From positions 1-64,000 of the forward strand of contig UQZM01000005.1 of NCBI GenBank assembly GCA_900545615.1: a stretch of 64,000 bases of DNA, written 5' to 3'. Positions 42,320 to 53,481 of this stretch are shown piece after piece (the stretch's first letter is position 1; each line of letters begins with the position of its first letter). Origin of the DNA: an uncultured Collinsella sp. GTDB taxonomy: Bacteria > Actinomycetota > Coriobacteriia > Coriobacteriales > Coriobacteriaceae. A program made the position numbers and the translations under genes. The notes under the pieces were generated by a model. That model did no database searches. It saw only the letters and a list, made by a program, of their open reading frames with translations, and was not told where the DNA came from.

Positions 42320-43468
42320 ATGAGTAAGAAAGAATGCATCGCGATGCTCCTCGCAGGAGGACAGGGCAGCCGATTGGGGGCACTCACCCAAAAGATCGCT
42401 AAGCCGGCGGTTAGCTTTGGTGGCAAGTTCCGCATTATCGACTTTTCGCTGTCCAACTGCTCCAACTCGGGCATCGACACGGTGGGCGTTCTGACGCAGT
42501 ATCGCCCCTACCTGCTGCATGCCTATGTGGGATCCGGCGAGGCCTGGGATCTGGACAGCCGTGACGGCGGCGTGTCGATCCTGCCGCCGTACGAGACGCA
42601 GACCGGCGGCGCCTGGTATGCGGGCACGGCCGACGCCATTACGCAAAACCTCGACTACATCAAGGCCAACGACCCCAAGTACGTCCTGATTCTTTCGGGC
42701 GACCATCTGTATCGCATGGATTACCGCAAGATGCTCAAGACGCACATCGAGAACAACGCCGACCTCACGGTGAGCGTTATGCCCGTGCCGTGGGAGGAGG
42801 CCAGCCGCTTTGGCATCCTGACCACCGACCCCGAGGACGGCCGCATCACCAAGTTCACCGAGAAACCCGATAAGCCCGATTCGAACCTCGCGTCCATGGG
42901 CATCTACATCTTCTCGGCCGACGTGCTGATCAACGCGCTTGAGGAAGACGCTCTGGACCAGCGTTCGAGCCACGACTTTGGCAAGGACATCATCCCCAAG
43001 CTGCTCGGCGAGGGCAAGCGCCTGTATAGCTATGAGTTCCACGGCTTTTGGAAGGACGTCGGCACCATCGCCAGCTTCCACGAGACTTCGATGGACCTGT
43101 TGGGCAACAACCCCGAGTTCGATCTGTTCGACAAGCACTTCCCCATCATGTCCAACATCACCACGCGTCCGCCGCACTACATTGGCCCGGACGGCCGTCT
43201 GGACGACTGCCTGGTCTCCAACGGCTGCAAGATCTACGGCACCGCTCGCCACTCGATCCTTTCGACCGATGTCATCATCGAGGAGCGCGCCGTGGTCGAG
43301 GACTCCGTGCTGCTGCCGGGTGCGCACGTTAAGAGCGGCGCGCACATCTGCCGCGCTATTTTGGGCGAGAACTCCACGGTCGAAGAGGGCGTGAAGCTCG
43401 GCTCTGTCGATACCACCAAGGATACGGCCGTCGTTGGAAATGACGTCGTTATCGGGAAGGGGGAATGA
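42320..43468 (+). CDS. glgC: Glucose-1-phosphate adenylyltransferase, catalytic subunit
   Basis: The 382-residue protein starts at ATG 42320 after AGAAGGAG. LLAGGQGSRLGALTQKIAKP is the nucleotide-binding loop; KPAVSFGGKFRIIDF and LSGDHLYRMDYRKML follow; then FTEKPDKPDS and GTIASFHETSMDLL. The C-terminal left-handed beta-helix starts near 285. It makes ADP-glucose, the substrate for GlgA. Its stop and the start of glgD lie 4 bp apart, so GlgC and GlgD are made together. Confidence 0.95.
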   Translation: MSKKECIAMLLAGGQGSRLGALTQKIAKPAVSFGGKFRIIDFSLSNCSNSGIDTVGVLTQYRPYLLHAYVGSGEAWDLDSRDGGVSILPPYETQTGGAWYAGTADAITQNLDYIKANDPKYVLILSGDHLYRMDYRKMLKTHIENNADLTVSVMPVPWEEASRFGILTTDPEDGRITKFTEKPDKPDSNLASMGIYIFSADVLINALEEDALDQRSSHDFGKDIIPKLLGEGKRLYSYEFHGFWKDVGTIASFHETSMDLLGNNPEFDLFDKHFPIMSNITTRPPHYIGPDGRLDDCLVSNGCKIYGTARHSILSTDVIIEERAVVEDSVLLPGAHVKSGAHICRAILGENSTVEEGVKLGSVDTTKDTAVVGNDVVIGKGE

Positions 43469-43472
43469 TCCG

Positions 43473-44600
43473 ATGATCAATCGCAAGGCCATCGGTTATA
43501 TCACCGCTAACTACTCTTCGACCTACGGCAGCGTGCTGCTCAAGGACCGCCCCATCGCGTCCGTTCCGTTTTTGGGCCGCTACCGCCTGATCGACTTCCC
43601 GCTGTCCAACATGATGAATGCCGGCATCAAGACCGTCGGTGTCGTCATGCCGGGCAACTATCGCTCGCTGATCGACCATGTGGGCTCGGGCAAGGACTGG
43701 GGCCTGGACCGCAAGAAGGGCGGCCTGTTCATGGTGCCCGGCAACGCGTATGGCACCACCAAGGGCGGCATGCGCTTCCTGCTGCGCGACATCATTTCCA
43801 ACAAGACGCTGTTCCAGCGCTCGGACAAGCCCTATGTTGTGATGATGGGCACCAACATCATCTTTAACATGGACCTCAACACCATCATCGAGGCGCACGA
43901 GAACTCCGGTGCCCAGATGACCGTGGTGTACTGCAAGGCCACGCGCAACGTAGATGACGAGACCAAGCTGCAGATCAACGAGAACGGCCGTCTGACGGGC
44001 GTGAGCGCCGGCGTCGTGTACGGCGACAACGCCTCTATGGACTGCTGCATCGTCAACCGCGAGACGCTGCTCGAGATTATCGACCACTACCAGGCCGCCG
44101 ACTATCTGGACCTGCTCGAGGCACTCCAGGGCGACTTTGGCAACATCGACGTGTGCAGCTACGAGTACAAGGGCGAGGTCGTGGGCGTGTTTAGCGAGAA
44201 GTCGCTGTATCGTCGCAGCATGGACCTGCTCGACCAGACCGTGGCCGACCATCTCTTTGATCCCGAGCGCCCGATTCTGACCAAGGCTCACGACGTGCCG
44301 CCTTCGCGCTATGCGACTGGCAGCCACGCGTGTAACTCGATCATCTCGGCCGGCTGCATCATCAAGGGCACCGTGCGCAACTCGATCCTGTCGCGCGGCG
44401 TTGTGGTCGAGGAAGGAGCCTCGGTGACCAACTCGATCATCAACCAGAGCTGCATCATCAAGAGTGGCGCCCGTGTTGAGAATGCCATCCTGGACAAGAA
44501 CAACGTGGTTCCCACCAACACCGAGCTTCGCGGCACGCCCGAGAATATCCTGGTGCTGGGAAAGGCTCCGTTAACCTCCGATACCACGATCGTGCGTTAA
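43473..44600 (+). CDS. glgD: GlgD, regulatory/partner subunit of ADP-glucose synthesis
   Basis: Start at ATG 43473 (MINRKAIGYITANYSSTYGS), preceded by GGAAGGGGGAATG; 375 residues. It is homologous to GlgC but lacks the catalytic LLAGGxGxRL loop, having ITANYSSTYGSVLLKDRPIA instead. It keeps FLGRYRLIDFPLSNMMNAGI and the C-terminal beta-helix repeats (GCIIKGTVRNSILSRGVVVE). In Firmicutes GlgD pairs with GlgC and changes its activity. A GlgC/GlgD pair here is a Firmicutes-like trait in a Coriobacteriia-type genome. Confidence 0.92.
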   Translation: MINRKAIGYITANYSSTYGSVLLKDRPIASVPFLGRYRLIDFPLSNMMNAGIKTVGVVMPGNYRSLIDHVGSGKDWGLDRKKGGLFMVPGNAYGTTKGGMRFLLRDIISNKTLFQRSDKPYVVMMGTNIIFNMDLNTIIEAHENSGAQMTVVYCKATRNVDDETKLQINENGRLTGVSAGVVYGDNASMDCCIVNRETLLEIIDHYQAADYLDLLEALQGDFGNIDVCSYEYKGEVVGVFSEKSLYRRSMDLLDQTVADHLFDPERPILTKAHDVPPSRYATGSHACNSIISAGCIIKGTVRNSILSRGVVVEEGASVTNSIINQSCIIKSGARVENAILDKNNVVPTNTELRGTPENILVLGKAPLTSDTTIVR

Positions 44601-44632
44601 CGTTGGCACCGCAACATCGCTCGTAACATGTA

Positions 44633-44666
44633 GAATAGCCGCCCGGTTCGCGCCTGGCGGCTATTC
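44633..44666 (+). terminator. Hairpin between glgD and glgA
   Basis: Perfect 11-bp stem gaatagccgcc/ggcggctattc with a 12-nt loop and no T run after it. It may be a partial terminator or an mRNA processing element. It lies 24 bp upstream of the glgA start. Confidence 0.6.
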
Positions 44667-44690
44667 TCGAATAACAACATGGGAGACAAT

Positions 44691-46934
<2,244 letters not shown>

Positions 46935-46970
46935 CCCACAGACGATCCAAAACCTAATCAAACCCTATGT

Positions 46971-46997
46971 AAGGGGCGCTCCAACCGGGCGCCCCTT
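46971..46997 (+). terminator. Putative terminator after glgA
   Basis: Perfect 9-bp stem aaggggcgc/gcgcccctt with 9-nt loop, followed by CTCTGT, not T-rich. It would end the glgA transcript or act as a processing hairpin. Confidence 0.55.
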
Positions 46998-47007
46998 CTC
47001 TGTAGGT

Positions 47008-47032
47008 AGTTGGTAAAACGATTTTCTAGGAC
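47008..47032 (+). promoter_or_regulatory. GGTAAAAC operator-like site upstream of the GH13-GH77 gene
   Basis: The pseudo-palindrome ttggtaaaacgattttctag contains the GGTAAAAC half-site also found upstream of glgB, centred on CG as in LacI-family operators. It lies about 130 bp upstream of the ATG, which suits a regulator binding near the promoter. Confidence 0.45.
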
Positions 47033-47152
47033 AACCGTTCGCCGATGGCAAACGGATGTTGTTTATACAGCCTGTGTACAACAGATATACTTATATCCTG
47101 TGCGTAAAGCCCATGGCCCGCAGGCCGTGATTCTATTGAACTGGACCGTATT

Positions 47153-50100
47153 ATGAGATTGATTCACAACAGCCGTCTGCCGCAGTTTCGTACTCCGTTT
47201 GGCGCTGTGACCACTGGAACTTCCGTTTCGCTCTCGGTGATTTTGGAGGATGCCGACCCCAACCAGGCGACGCTCACCCTGCGCACCTGGATCGATGAGA
47301 TCGGTGAGTCTCGGTATCCCATGACGCACGAGGGCGACGGCATATTTACCGTAGAGCTTGAGTGCACTGAGCCCTGTCTTATCTGGTACAGCTTTATCTG
47401 CAACATCGAGGGCCAGCCCGAGGTTCGCCTGGGTGCACCGCAGGGTCGCACCGGTGGCGAGGGCGTAACCTACGATTACGCCGAGGTCCCGTCGTTCCAG
47501 ATTACCGTCTACAAGCACCGCGAGAACCGTCCCACCTGGTACGAGCGGGGCATGGTCTACCAGATCTTCCCCGATCGCTATGCTCGCGACGAAAACTGGC
47601 GCGAGCGAACGCTTGCCGAAGTTGAAAAACCGCGCAACGGAATCCAGCGCCGCATGGTCGAGGACTGGAACGAACCGCCCGAGTACGAGCGTGCCGAAGA
47701 CGGCTCCATCAAGACCTGGGATTTTTACGGCGGTTCGCTCAAGGGCATCCAAAATGACCTGCCCCGCATTGCGGAGCTAGGCTTTACGGCAATCTACCTC
47801 AACCCCATCTTTGAGGCCGCGAGCAACCACCGCTATGACACGGCCGATTACACCAAGATCGACCCGATTCTGGGCACCGAGCAGGACTTTACGGAGCTGT
47901 GCGAGGCGGCCAAGAAGCTCGGCATTTCCATCATCCTGGATGGCGTCTTCAACCATACGGGCGACGACTCGATCTACTTTAACCGCTACGGCAATTATCC
48001 CGGCGTCGGTGCTTGGCAGAGCGAGGACTCGCCGTGGCGCGATGCGTTTTACTTCCATGAGGACGGTTCGTATGACTGCTGGTGGGGCGTGGGCAACATG
48101 CCCGCCATCAACGAGAATTCCGAGCTCGTCCGTGAAAAGCTTCTGGGCAAGGACGGCGTCATTCGCAAATGGCTGCGCGCCGGCGCTCATGGCTGGCGAC
48201 TGGACGTGGCCGACGAGCTTTCCGACGACTTCCTGGCCGAGATCAAAAAGGCCGTGCTCGCCGAGAAGCCCGACGCGCTGTTGCTTGGCGAGGTCTGGGA
48301 AGACGCCTCCAACAAGATCAGCTATGGCCATCTACGCCGCTATCTGCAAGGCTCTGAGCTCGACTCCGCCATGGATTACCCCTTCCGTGACATGGTCATT
48401 GGCTTTTTGATGGGCTACAAGAACGCCTACCAGGCAGCCGAGGATATCGAAACCCTGCGCGAGAATTATCCGCGCGAGGCCCTGTCCTGCGCGCTCAATC
48501 TGCTGTCGAGCCACGACCGCCCACGCATCATCTCGGTGCTCGGCGGCGGCCCCGACGAGTCACAGCTGCCCGAGTGCGAGCGCAGCAAGTGGCGCCTGGA
48601 CGAGAACTCGATGGGCCTGGCCAAGAGCCGTTTTTGGCTTGCAACGCTCATGCAGATGACGTTCCCCGGCGTGCCTTCGATTTACTATGGCGACGAGTAC
48701 GGCCTTGAGGGCCTGACCGATCCGGGCAATCGCCGCACGCTGCCTTTAAAGGAAGACCTGCACGACTTCGATACACTCGCCATCCTTAAAAACGCCTCGG
48801 CCGTGCGCCGCGCCCTGCCGTTTATGGTTGACGGCGAGATCAAGGCCTTCGCGCTCAACGACGACGTCTTGGCCTACACCCGCACGGGCAAAGACGGCGA
48901 GGCCGCGACGGTTATCATCAACCGCAGCCTTCGCAATTCGCACTGCGTGACGATCCCGGCGCTCGGCGAATGTGCGAGCGACGTGATCAGCGGCCACGAG
49001 TGCGAAATCCACAACGGTACCGTCACGCTCGATTTGTATCCACTGGGGTCGTCGATTATCTATCACCACGCCGAGCAGCGTCTGCAAGAGCCGCTTGATC
49101 ACGGCGCTGGCGTCGTGTGCCACATCACCTCGGTACCGACCGACGATGGCAAGCCTGGTACGATCGGCGCACCCACGCGTCGCTTTATCGACCATCTGGC
49201 CGCCATGGGCATGCGCTACTGGCAGGTCCTGCCCGTCAACCCGACGGATTTCTTCCGCTCCCCCTATGCCGGGCCTTCGGCTTTTGCGGGCAACATCGAC
49301 CTACTGCCCGAGAGTCACGAGGAGCTAGCCGCCGACTTCGCTGTCTGGAAGACCCGCGGCGGCGAGGATGCCGACCCACTGTACACCGCGTTTAAACATC
49401 GCAATGCCGATTGGCTCGAGAAGTACTGCGTCTACATGGCAGTTAAGAAGTACTTTGAGGGCGAGTCGCGACACGATTGGCCGGCAGATGTCGCGCGCTA
49501 CAACGAGCATCTGATCGACGACAAGCGCTTCCACGACGAGGCCGAGCTTCAGGCGTACATGCAGTACCGCTTTGACCTGGCTTGGTGCGAGCTCATGAAC
49601 TACGCGCACAAGAAGGGCATCGAGGTTATCGGCGATATTCCCATGTACGTGTCCGACGATTCGGCCGATGCGTGGAGCGAGCCCGAGAACTTCTGGCTGT
49701 CCGACACCGGTAAGGCGATTGAGATTTCGGGCGCGCCGCCCGACAACTTTGCGCCCGAGGGCCAGGTGTGGGGCAACCCGACGTTCCGCTGGGACCACAT
49801 GAAGCAGAACGGCTATGGCTGGTGGATGGATCGCCTGCGTCGTGCATTTTCGCTCTACGACCGCGTGCGCCTGGATCACTTCTTGGGCTTCCACAGCTAC
49901 TTTAGTATCCCCGCGGGCAAGGCTTGCGCCGACGGCCGCTGGCTGGCTGGCCCGGGCAAGGACCTGTTCCAAACCGCCTACGACGAGCTCGGTCCGCTCA
50001 ACTTTATCGCCGAGGATCTGGGCTATTTGACGCCCGGTGTTCGCGCCATGGCTTCGACCTGCGGCTTCCCCGGCATGGACGTGCTGGAATTTAGCGACTA

Positions 50101-50449
50101 CGACGTTCGTTGCGGCGTGCATCCCACGCCTGGCAAAATCCTGTACACCTCGACGCACGATACGTCGACGCTGGCTGGTTGGTGCACGCGCTCCTTTGCG
50201 GGCGGCGATGAGCCAAGCGGAGTTGAGGTGGCGGCCAAGCTGATGGGCGACGCGCTGGCAAGCGACGCTCCTCTGGTGATGATGCCACTGCAGGATCTCC
50301 TGGGACTTGGCGACGACGCACGCATGAACGTACCGGGCGTGGCTACGGGCAACTGGACCTGGCAGGCTGACGAGGCCGACGTTGCGGCCGCCGAGGGCAA
50401 AACTGCGCAGCTCCTGCGCAACACCCATAGATTCTGGGGCGAGGCGTGA
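47153..50449 (+). CDS. GH13 alpha-glucosidase/debranching-type enzyme fused to GH77 4-alpha-glucanotransferase
   Basis: The 1098-residue protein joins two enzymes. Residues 1-120 form an N-terminal beta domain of the CBM34 type; residues 125-640 form a GH13 barrel (WYERGMVYQIFPDRYARDEN, DGVFNHTGDD, HGWRLDVADELSDD with the Asp nucleophile, LLLGEVWEDASN, LLSSHDRPRII). Residues about 650-1098 are a GH77/MalQ domain (DIPMYVSDDSADAWSEPENF, WWMDRLRRAFSLYDRVRLDH, NFIAEDLGYLTPGVRAM, LYTSTHDTSTLAGW). It would trim and rearrange maltodextrins released during glycogen turnover. The start ATG lacks a strong ribosome-binding site. Such fusions are known in some Firmicutes. Confidence 0.93.
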   Translation: MRLIHNSRLPQFRTPFGAVTTGTSVSLSVILEDADPNQATLTLRTWIDEIGESRYPMTHEGDGIFTVELECTEPCLIWYSFICNIEGQPEVRLGAPQGRTGGEGVTYDYAEVPSFQITVYKHRENRPTWYERGMVYQIFPDRYARDENWRERTLAEVEKPRNGIQRRMVEDWNEPPEYERAEDGSIKTWDFYGGSLKGIQNDLPRIAELGFTAIYLNPIFEAASNHRYDTADYTKIDPILGTEQDFTELCEAAKKLGISIILDGVFNHTGDDSIYFNRYGNYPGVGAWQSEDSPWRDAFYFHEDGSYDCWWGVGNMPAINENSELVREKLLGKDGVIRKWLRAGAHGWRLDVADELSDDFLAEIKKAVLAEKPDALLLGEVWEDASNKISYGHLRRYLQGSELDSAMDYPFRDMVIGFLMGYKNAYQAAEDIETLRENYPREALSCALNLLSSHDRPRIISVLGGGPDESQLPECERSKWRLDENSMGLAKSRFWLATLMQMTFPGVPSIYYGDEYGLEGLTDPGNRRTLPLKEDLHDFDTLAILKNASAVRRALPFMVDGEIKAFALNDDVLAYTRTGKDGEAATVIINRSLRNSHCVTIPALGECASDVISGHECEIHNGTVTLDLYPLGSSIIYHHAEQRLQEPLDHGAGVVCHITSVPTDDGKPGTIGAPTRRFIDHLAAMGMRYWQVLPVNPTDFFRSPYAGPSAFAGNIDLLPESHEELAADFAVWKTRGGEDADPLYTAFKHRNADWLEKYCVYMAVKKYFEGESRHDWPADVARYNEHLIDDKRFHDEAELQAYMQYRFDLAWCELMNYAHKKGIEVIGDIPMYVSDDSADAWSEPENFWLSDTGKAIEISGAPPDNFAPEGQVWGNPTFRWDHMKQNGYGWWMDRLRRAFSLYDRVRLDHFLGFHSYFSIPAGKACADGRWLAGPGKDLFQTAYDELGPLNFIAEDLGYLTPGVRAMASTCGFPGMDVLEFSDYDVRCGVHPTPGKILYTSTHDTSTLAGWCTRSFAGGDEPSGVEVAAKLMGDALASDAPLVMMPLQDLLGLGDDARMNVPGVATGNWTWQADEADVAAAEGKTAQLLRNTHRFWGEA

Positions 50450-50493
50450 TAAAACGCCCGATATAGGGTACAGTTACAGACGTTTGAATTTTT

Positions 50494-50515
50494 GCGGGCA
50501 GAGCGATCTGCCCGC
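50494..50515 (+). terminator. Terminator of the GH13-GH77 gene
   Basis: Perfect 9-bp stem gcgggcaga/tctgcccgc, 4-nt loop, followed by TTTGT. It lies 45 bp after the stop and just upstream of the FmdB gene's ribosome-binding site. Confidence 0.7.
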
Positions 50516-50537
50516 TTTGTGCTGAAAAGGAAGTATT

Positions 50538-50774
50538 ATGGCACGCTACGATTACAAGTGCTCGAGCTGCGGCAACGTGTTTGAGGTTGAGCACCCCATG
50601 TCCGAGAGTCCCGAGGTCGTGTGCCCCAGCTGCGGTGCCCCAGCCGCCAAGACGTTTTCGGCCAGCGGTATTAAGTTCGAAGGCAGCGGTTTCTACAACA
50701 CCGACCAGCGCAGCGGCGGCTCCAGCACCAGCGCCACCAGCGGCTGCTGTGCCAACTGCCCGCATAGCCACTAG
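50538..50774 (+). CDS. FmdB-family zinc-ribbon protein
   Basis: A 78-residue protein: MARYDYKCSSCGNVFEVEHP with CxxC, then VCPSCGAPAAKTFSASGIKF with a second CxxC, making a zinc ribbon, and a Ser/Gly-rich tail ending in two extra Cys and SHS. This is the FmdB/putative regulatory zinc-ribbon family, widespread but of unsettled function. AAAGGAAG precedes the ATG. Confidence 0.88.
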   Translation: MARYDYKCSSCGNVFEVEHPMSESPEVVCPSCGAPAAKTFSASGIKFEGSGFYNTDQRSGGSSTSATSGCCANCPHSH

Positions 50775-50783
50775 TGACAAGCG

Positions 50784-50811
50784 GCCCCGCGATCAAGCCC
50801 GATCGCGGGGC
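50784..50811. terminator. Strong bidirectional terminator between fmdB and rsmB
   Basis: Perfect 11-bp stem gccccgcgatc/gatcgcggggc with 6-nt loop, followed by TATTTCTTT on the plus strand. The minus-strand rsmB gene ends 25 bp away, so it likely serves both convergent transcripts. Confidence 0.85.
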
Positions 50812-50835
50812 TATTTCTTTGCGCTATGAGTAGCT

Positions 50836-52239
50836 CTATGAGTTGCGGACCAGCCTGGCGCAGAAGTGGCCGTCGTAGGAGTCGGCGTTTACGGGGACGC
50901 TTTGGAAGAAGCCTCGGTCGTTTTGGCGTACGGATACGAGCTTCTTAGCCTGATCGAACTCGGGGAGTTGCAGAATCTGCGCCTCGGAGAGCGGTGCGAC
51001 GCTAAAGTCGGCGCCCTCGGGAGAGGCCAGGAAGGCATCCACGACCTGTGTGTTCTCTTCATCAAAAACCGAGCAGGTGGCATAGATGAGCTCTCCGCCG
51101 GCGGCCACGCGCGCGGCGGCTTCCTTGAGCATCGTCAGCTGCAGTTTGGGCAGCTCAACCGCCACATCCTTTTCGGTCAGGCGCCACGGAATCTCGGGAT
51201 GACGACGCATGGTTCCGGTGCCAGAGCACGGTGCATCGATAAAGACCGTGTCGAACTTAACCGGCTTGCCAAGCATGGCATCAAACGACGTCAGTACTTC
51301 ATCAAGCTCGCAGGCATCACCCGAAACCGTACGAACACCCTGAATACCGGCCTTATGCAGGCGAGCGAGATTCAGGTCGCACTTACGGTCATGAAGATCA
51401 AGTGCCGTATGCTGACGCTCATAGCCGGCGCGCTTGGCCTGGCACATCATCACATAGGTCTTGGTACCGCGACCGGCACCAATCTCAAGGCAGCTACCAG
51501 GGCGCGTGGCAGCTGTGGCGATAAGCTGCGCGTTAAGGTCCGAGGCCACCGCGGCAGCACGCTCAAATACGCCCGACGCAACCGTAACCTGGGCATCAAC
51601 CGGGGCATGGCAGCCTGGGAAGACAGGCGCGACGAGCTGCGAGATATACGGATCGGGCTTGGTAGCAAAGGCGTTCTCATGCAGAGCCAGAGGCGCGGGG
51701 GCCAGATTGCCGGCAAAGTTAAGCGAACCCTCTGGCGTGTCAAACGACGCCATAATACGAGCGCACAGCCAACGCGGCAGACCCATCAGGCGCGACAGAC
51801 GAACCAAGCGTCGCTCAGACTCATCTACATCGGACGCAGTGGCAAAGTCCTCAACATTGTCCGCAACCTTATGCAGCACGGCATTGGCCAAACCGGCGGC
51901 AGACTTAGCTCCGCTGCGCACCAGCTCAACGCCCTGACTCACCGCAACGCGGCCAGGCGTATGCAGATAGAGCATCTCGAAGGCCGAGATACGAAGTGCC
52001 ATGCGAACACGCGGCGCAACCTTTTTAGGCTTATCGAGAAACTGATCGAGCAGCTCGTCCAAAATACCCTGCGTAGCGGCCACACCCAGCGCCAAGCGGG
52101 CGGCAAAAGCGGAATCGCGCTGGTCAATAGCCTTGGCCGATGCGCGAGAGGACAGCACGTCACGCGCATACATGCCGCGGCGATCGGCCTCCATTAGCAC
52201 ATCGAGCGCAAGTTTGCGCGCGGGAGACAGCTTGCTCAT
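50836..52239 (-). CDS. rsmB: 16S rRNA (cytosine-967-C5)-methyltransferase
   Basis: The 467-residue protein starts at ATG 52239 (MSKLSPARKLALDVLMEADR) and has an N-terminal NusB-like helical domain and a C-terminal Rossmann methyltransferase domain. Motif I is SCLEIGAGRGTKTYVMMC; the active-site Cys are in FIDAPCSGTGTMRRHPEIPW and in ELIYATCSVFDEENTQVV. It methylates C967 of 16S rRNA with SAM. The ATG overlaps the fmt stop by 4 bp (ATGA), so the two are co-translated. Confidence 0.93.
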   Translation of the reverse strand: MSKLSPARKLALDVLMEADRRGMYARDVLSSRASAKAIDQRDSAFAARLALGVAATQGILDELLDQFLDKPKKVAPRVRMALRISAFEMLYLHTPGRVAVSQGVELVRSGAKSAAGLANAVLHKVADNVEDFATASDVDESERRLVRLSRLMGLPRWLCARIMASFDTPEGSLNFAGNLAPAPLALHENAFATKPDPYISQLVAPVFPGCHAPVDAQVTVASGVFERAAAVASDLNAQLIATAATRPGSCLEIGAGRGTKTYVMMCQAKRAGYERQHTALDLHDRKCDLNLARLHKAGIQGVRTVSGDACELDEVLTSFDAMLGKPVKFDTVFIDAPCSGTGTMRRHPEIPWRLTEKDVAVELPKLQLTMLKEAAARVAAGGELIYATCSVFDEENTQVVDAFLASPEGADFSVAPLSEAQILQLPEFDQAKKLVSVRQNDRGFFQSVPVNADSYDGHFCARLVRNS

Positions 52240-53156
52240 GACAAAACACCCCAGATAAGATCGGCGCCTTGCAGCCCAGCAGCCCAAGCAGAAGCGGCCA
52301 TGGCACGCTTGCCATCGGGCTTAACCTCGAGCAGTTCAACCGCACCATCGGAAAGACCAAGGTAAACACGCTTGGCCTTAATGAGAACCTGACCCTCGCC
52401 AAGCGACACATCAGCCGGCGCAGCATCGAGCACGCGCACGGTCTTGCCGGCAATCACGCAACGAGCAGGCGCAGTATCGGACGAAGCGAGCACATGACGC
52501 ACGCAATCGAGCGCAGCCATCTGCGGATCCAGACGCATCTCCAGCTTGGAAATCTTGGCAGCATGAGTGACGAGCGACTCATCCTGCTCAGTCCACGCGG
52601 CGGTACCATCGGCAAGAGAAGGAAGCGTATCGGCAAGCAGTTTGCCGCCAAGCTCACCAAGCTCAATGGTCAGCGCCTCAGCATGCTTACCGGAAACCGA
52701 CGTGGAAGCCTGGGCACAATAAGCGCCGGTATCAACGCCATGTCCAATACGCATAATAGAAACGCCAGCAACCTCATCACCAGCGAGAATCGCACGCTGA
52801 ATAGGAGCAGCCCCACGCCAACGAGGCAGCAAGGACGCATGGACATTCACAATACCAAGCGGTGCCATATGCAGCACGTCATCAGGCAAAATGCAGCCAT
52901 AAGCAGCCACACAGAAGATATCGGCTTGCGCAGCTTGGAGAGCCTCAACAACCTCAGGGGTCATACGATTAGCCTCAATAACCGGCAACCCAAGCTCAAG
53001 CGCCTTAGCCTTAACAGGAGAAGGCTCAAGCTTCTTACCGCGCCCACGAACAGCATCAGGACGAGTAACAACAAGCGCAATCTCGTTGCCAGCCGCAACA
53101 AGCGAAGTTAAAGAAGGCACAGCAAAATCGGGCGTACCCATAAACACAATACGCAT
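52236..53156 (-). CDS. fmt: Methionyl-tRNA formyltransferase
   Basis: The 306-residue enzyme: RIVFMGTPDFAVPSLTSLVA at the start; GCILPDDVLHMAPLGIVNVH and ASLLPRWRGAAPIQRAILAG in the catalytic N-terminal domain (with the Asn, His and downstream Asp of the formyltransferase site); VSIMRIGHGVDTGAYCAQA; and the C-terminal tRNA-binding barrel. It formylates initiator Met-tRNA with 10-formyl-THF. It belongs to the def-fmt-rsmB translation set, but a 325-bp gap with a large palindrome separates it from def. Confidence 0.94.
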   Translation of the reverse strand: MRIVFMGTPDFAVPSLTSLVAAGNEIALVVTRPDAVRGRGKKLEPSPVKAKALELGLPVIEANRMTPEVVEALQAAQADIFCVAAYGCILPDDVLHMAPLGIVNVHASLLPRWRGAAPIQRAILAGDEVAGVSIMRIGHGVDTGAYCAQASTSVSGKHAEALTIELGELGGKLLADTLPSLADGTAAWTEQDESLVTHAAKISKLEMRLDPQMAALDCVRHVLASSDTAPARCVIAGKTVRVLDAAPADVSLGEGQVLIKAKRVYLGLSDGAVELLEVKPDGKRAMAASAWAAGLQGADLIWGVLS

Positions 53157-53481
53157 AAAAGTTAGTCTCCTCTCAATAACGAGCCGAGACGGCTACAAAA
53201 CAAAAGCGTTCCGGGTCGCAAACGCACCCAGTCGCAAGAACAATTCAACAAGAACAAATATACCCAAAACCAAAGAAAGAGCCGCAATAAAAGCAGCTCT
53301 TTCAGCAAAGCACCTATCAGCAAAGACGCCCTTCCCTGGCCCGACGGCACCCGGGCGAGACAAGCAGCGTCAACGTAGTCCCCGGGGTGCCCGCCTATAT
53401 CGTCCCGCGCGCAGTTTCGCAGCGCAGCGAGAATGTTTGAGCACGGGATGATATAGGCGGGCACCCCGGGGACGGACAAAC
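53157..53481. repeat. fmt-def intergenic gap with 30-bp near-perfect inverted repeat
   Basis: The gap has no gene. Arms 53378-53407 and 53444-53473 (core ccccggggtgcccgcctata) pair over 30 bases with one mismatch around a 36-nt loop; the loop itself could fold. Such a size is above a normal terminator and no T run follows. It might be a palindromic mobile or regulatory element; the AT-rich part at 53160-53330 shows nothing clear. Confidence 0.75.

Noticed and set aside
39744..42383. Very long open frame antisense to glgP, with others antisense to glgB and priA
   Set aside because: It follows from GC-rich third codon positions of the real genes; the translations are low-complexity Val/Ala/Gly/His-rich with no domain.
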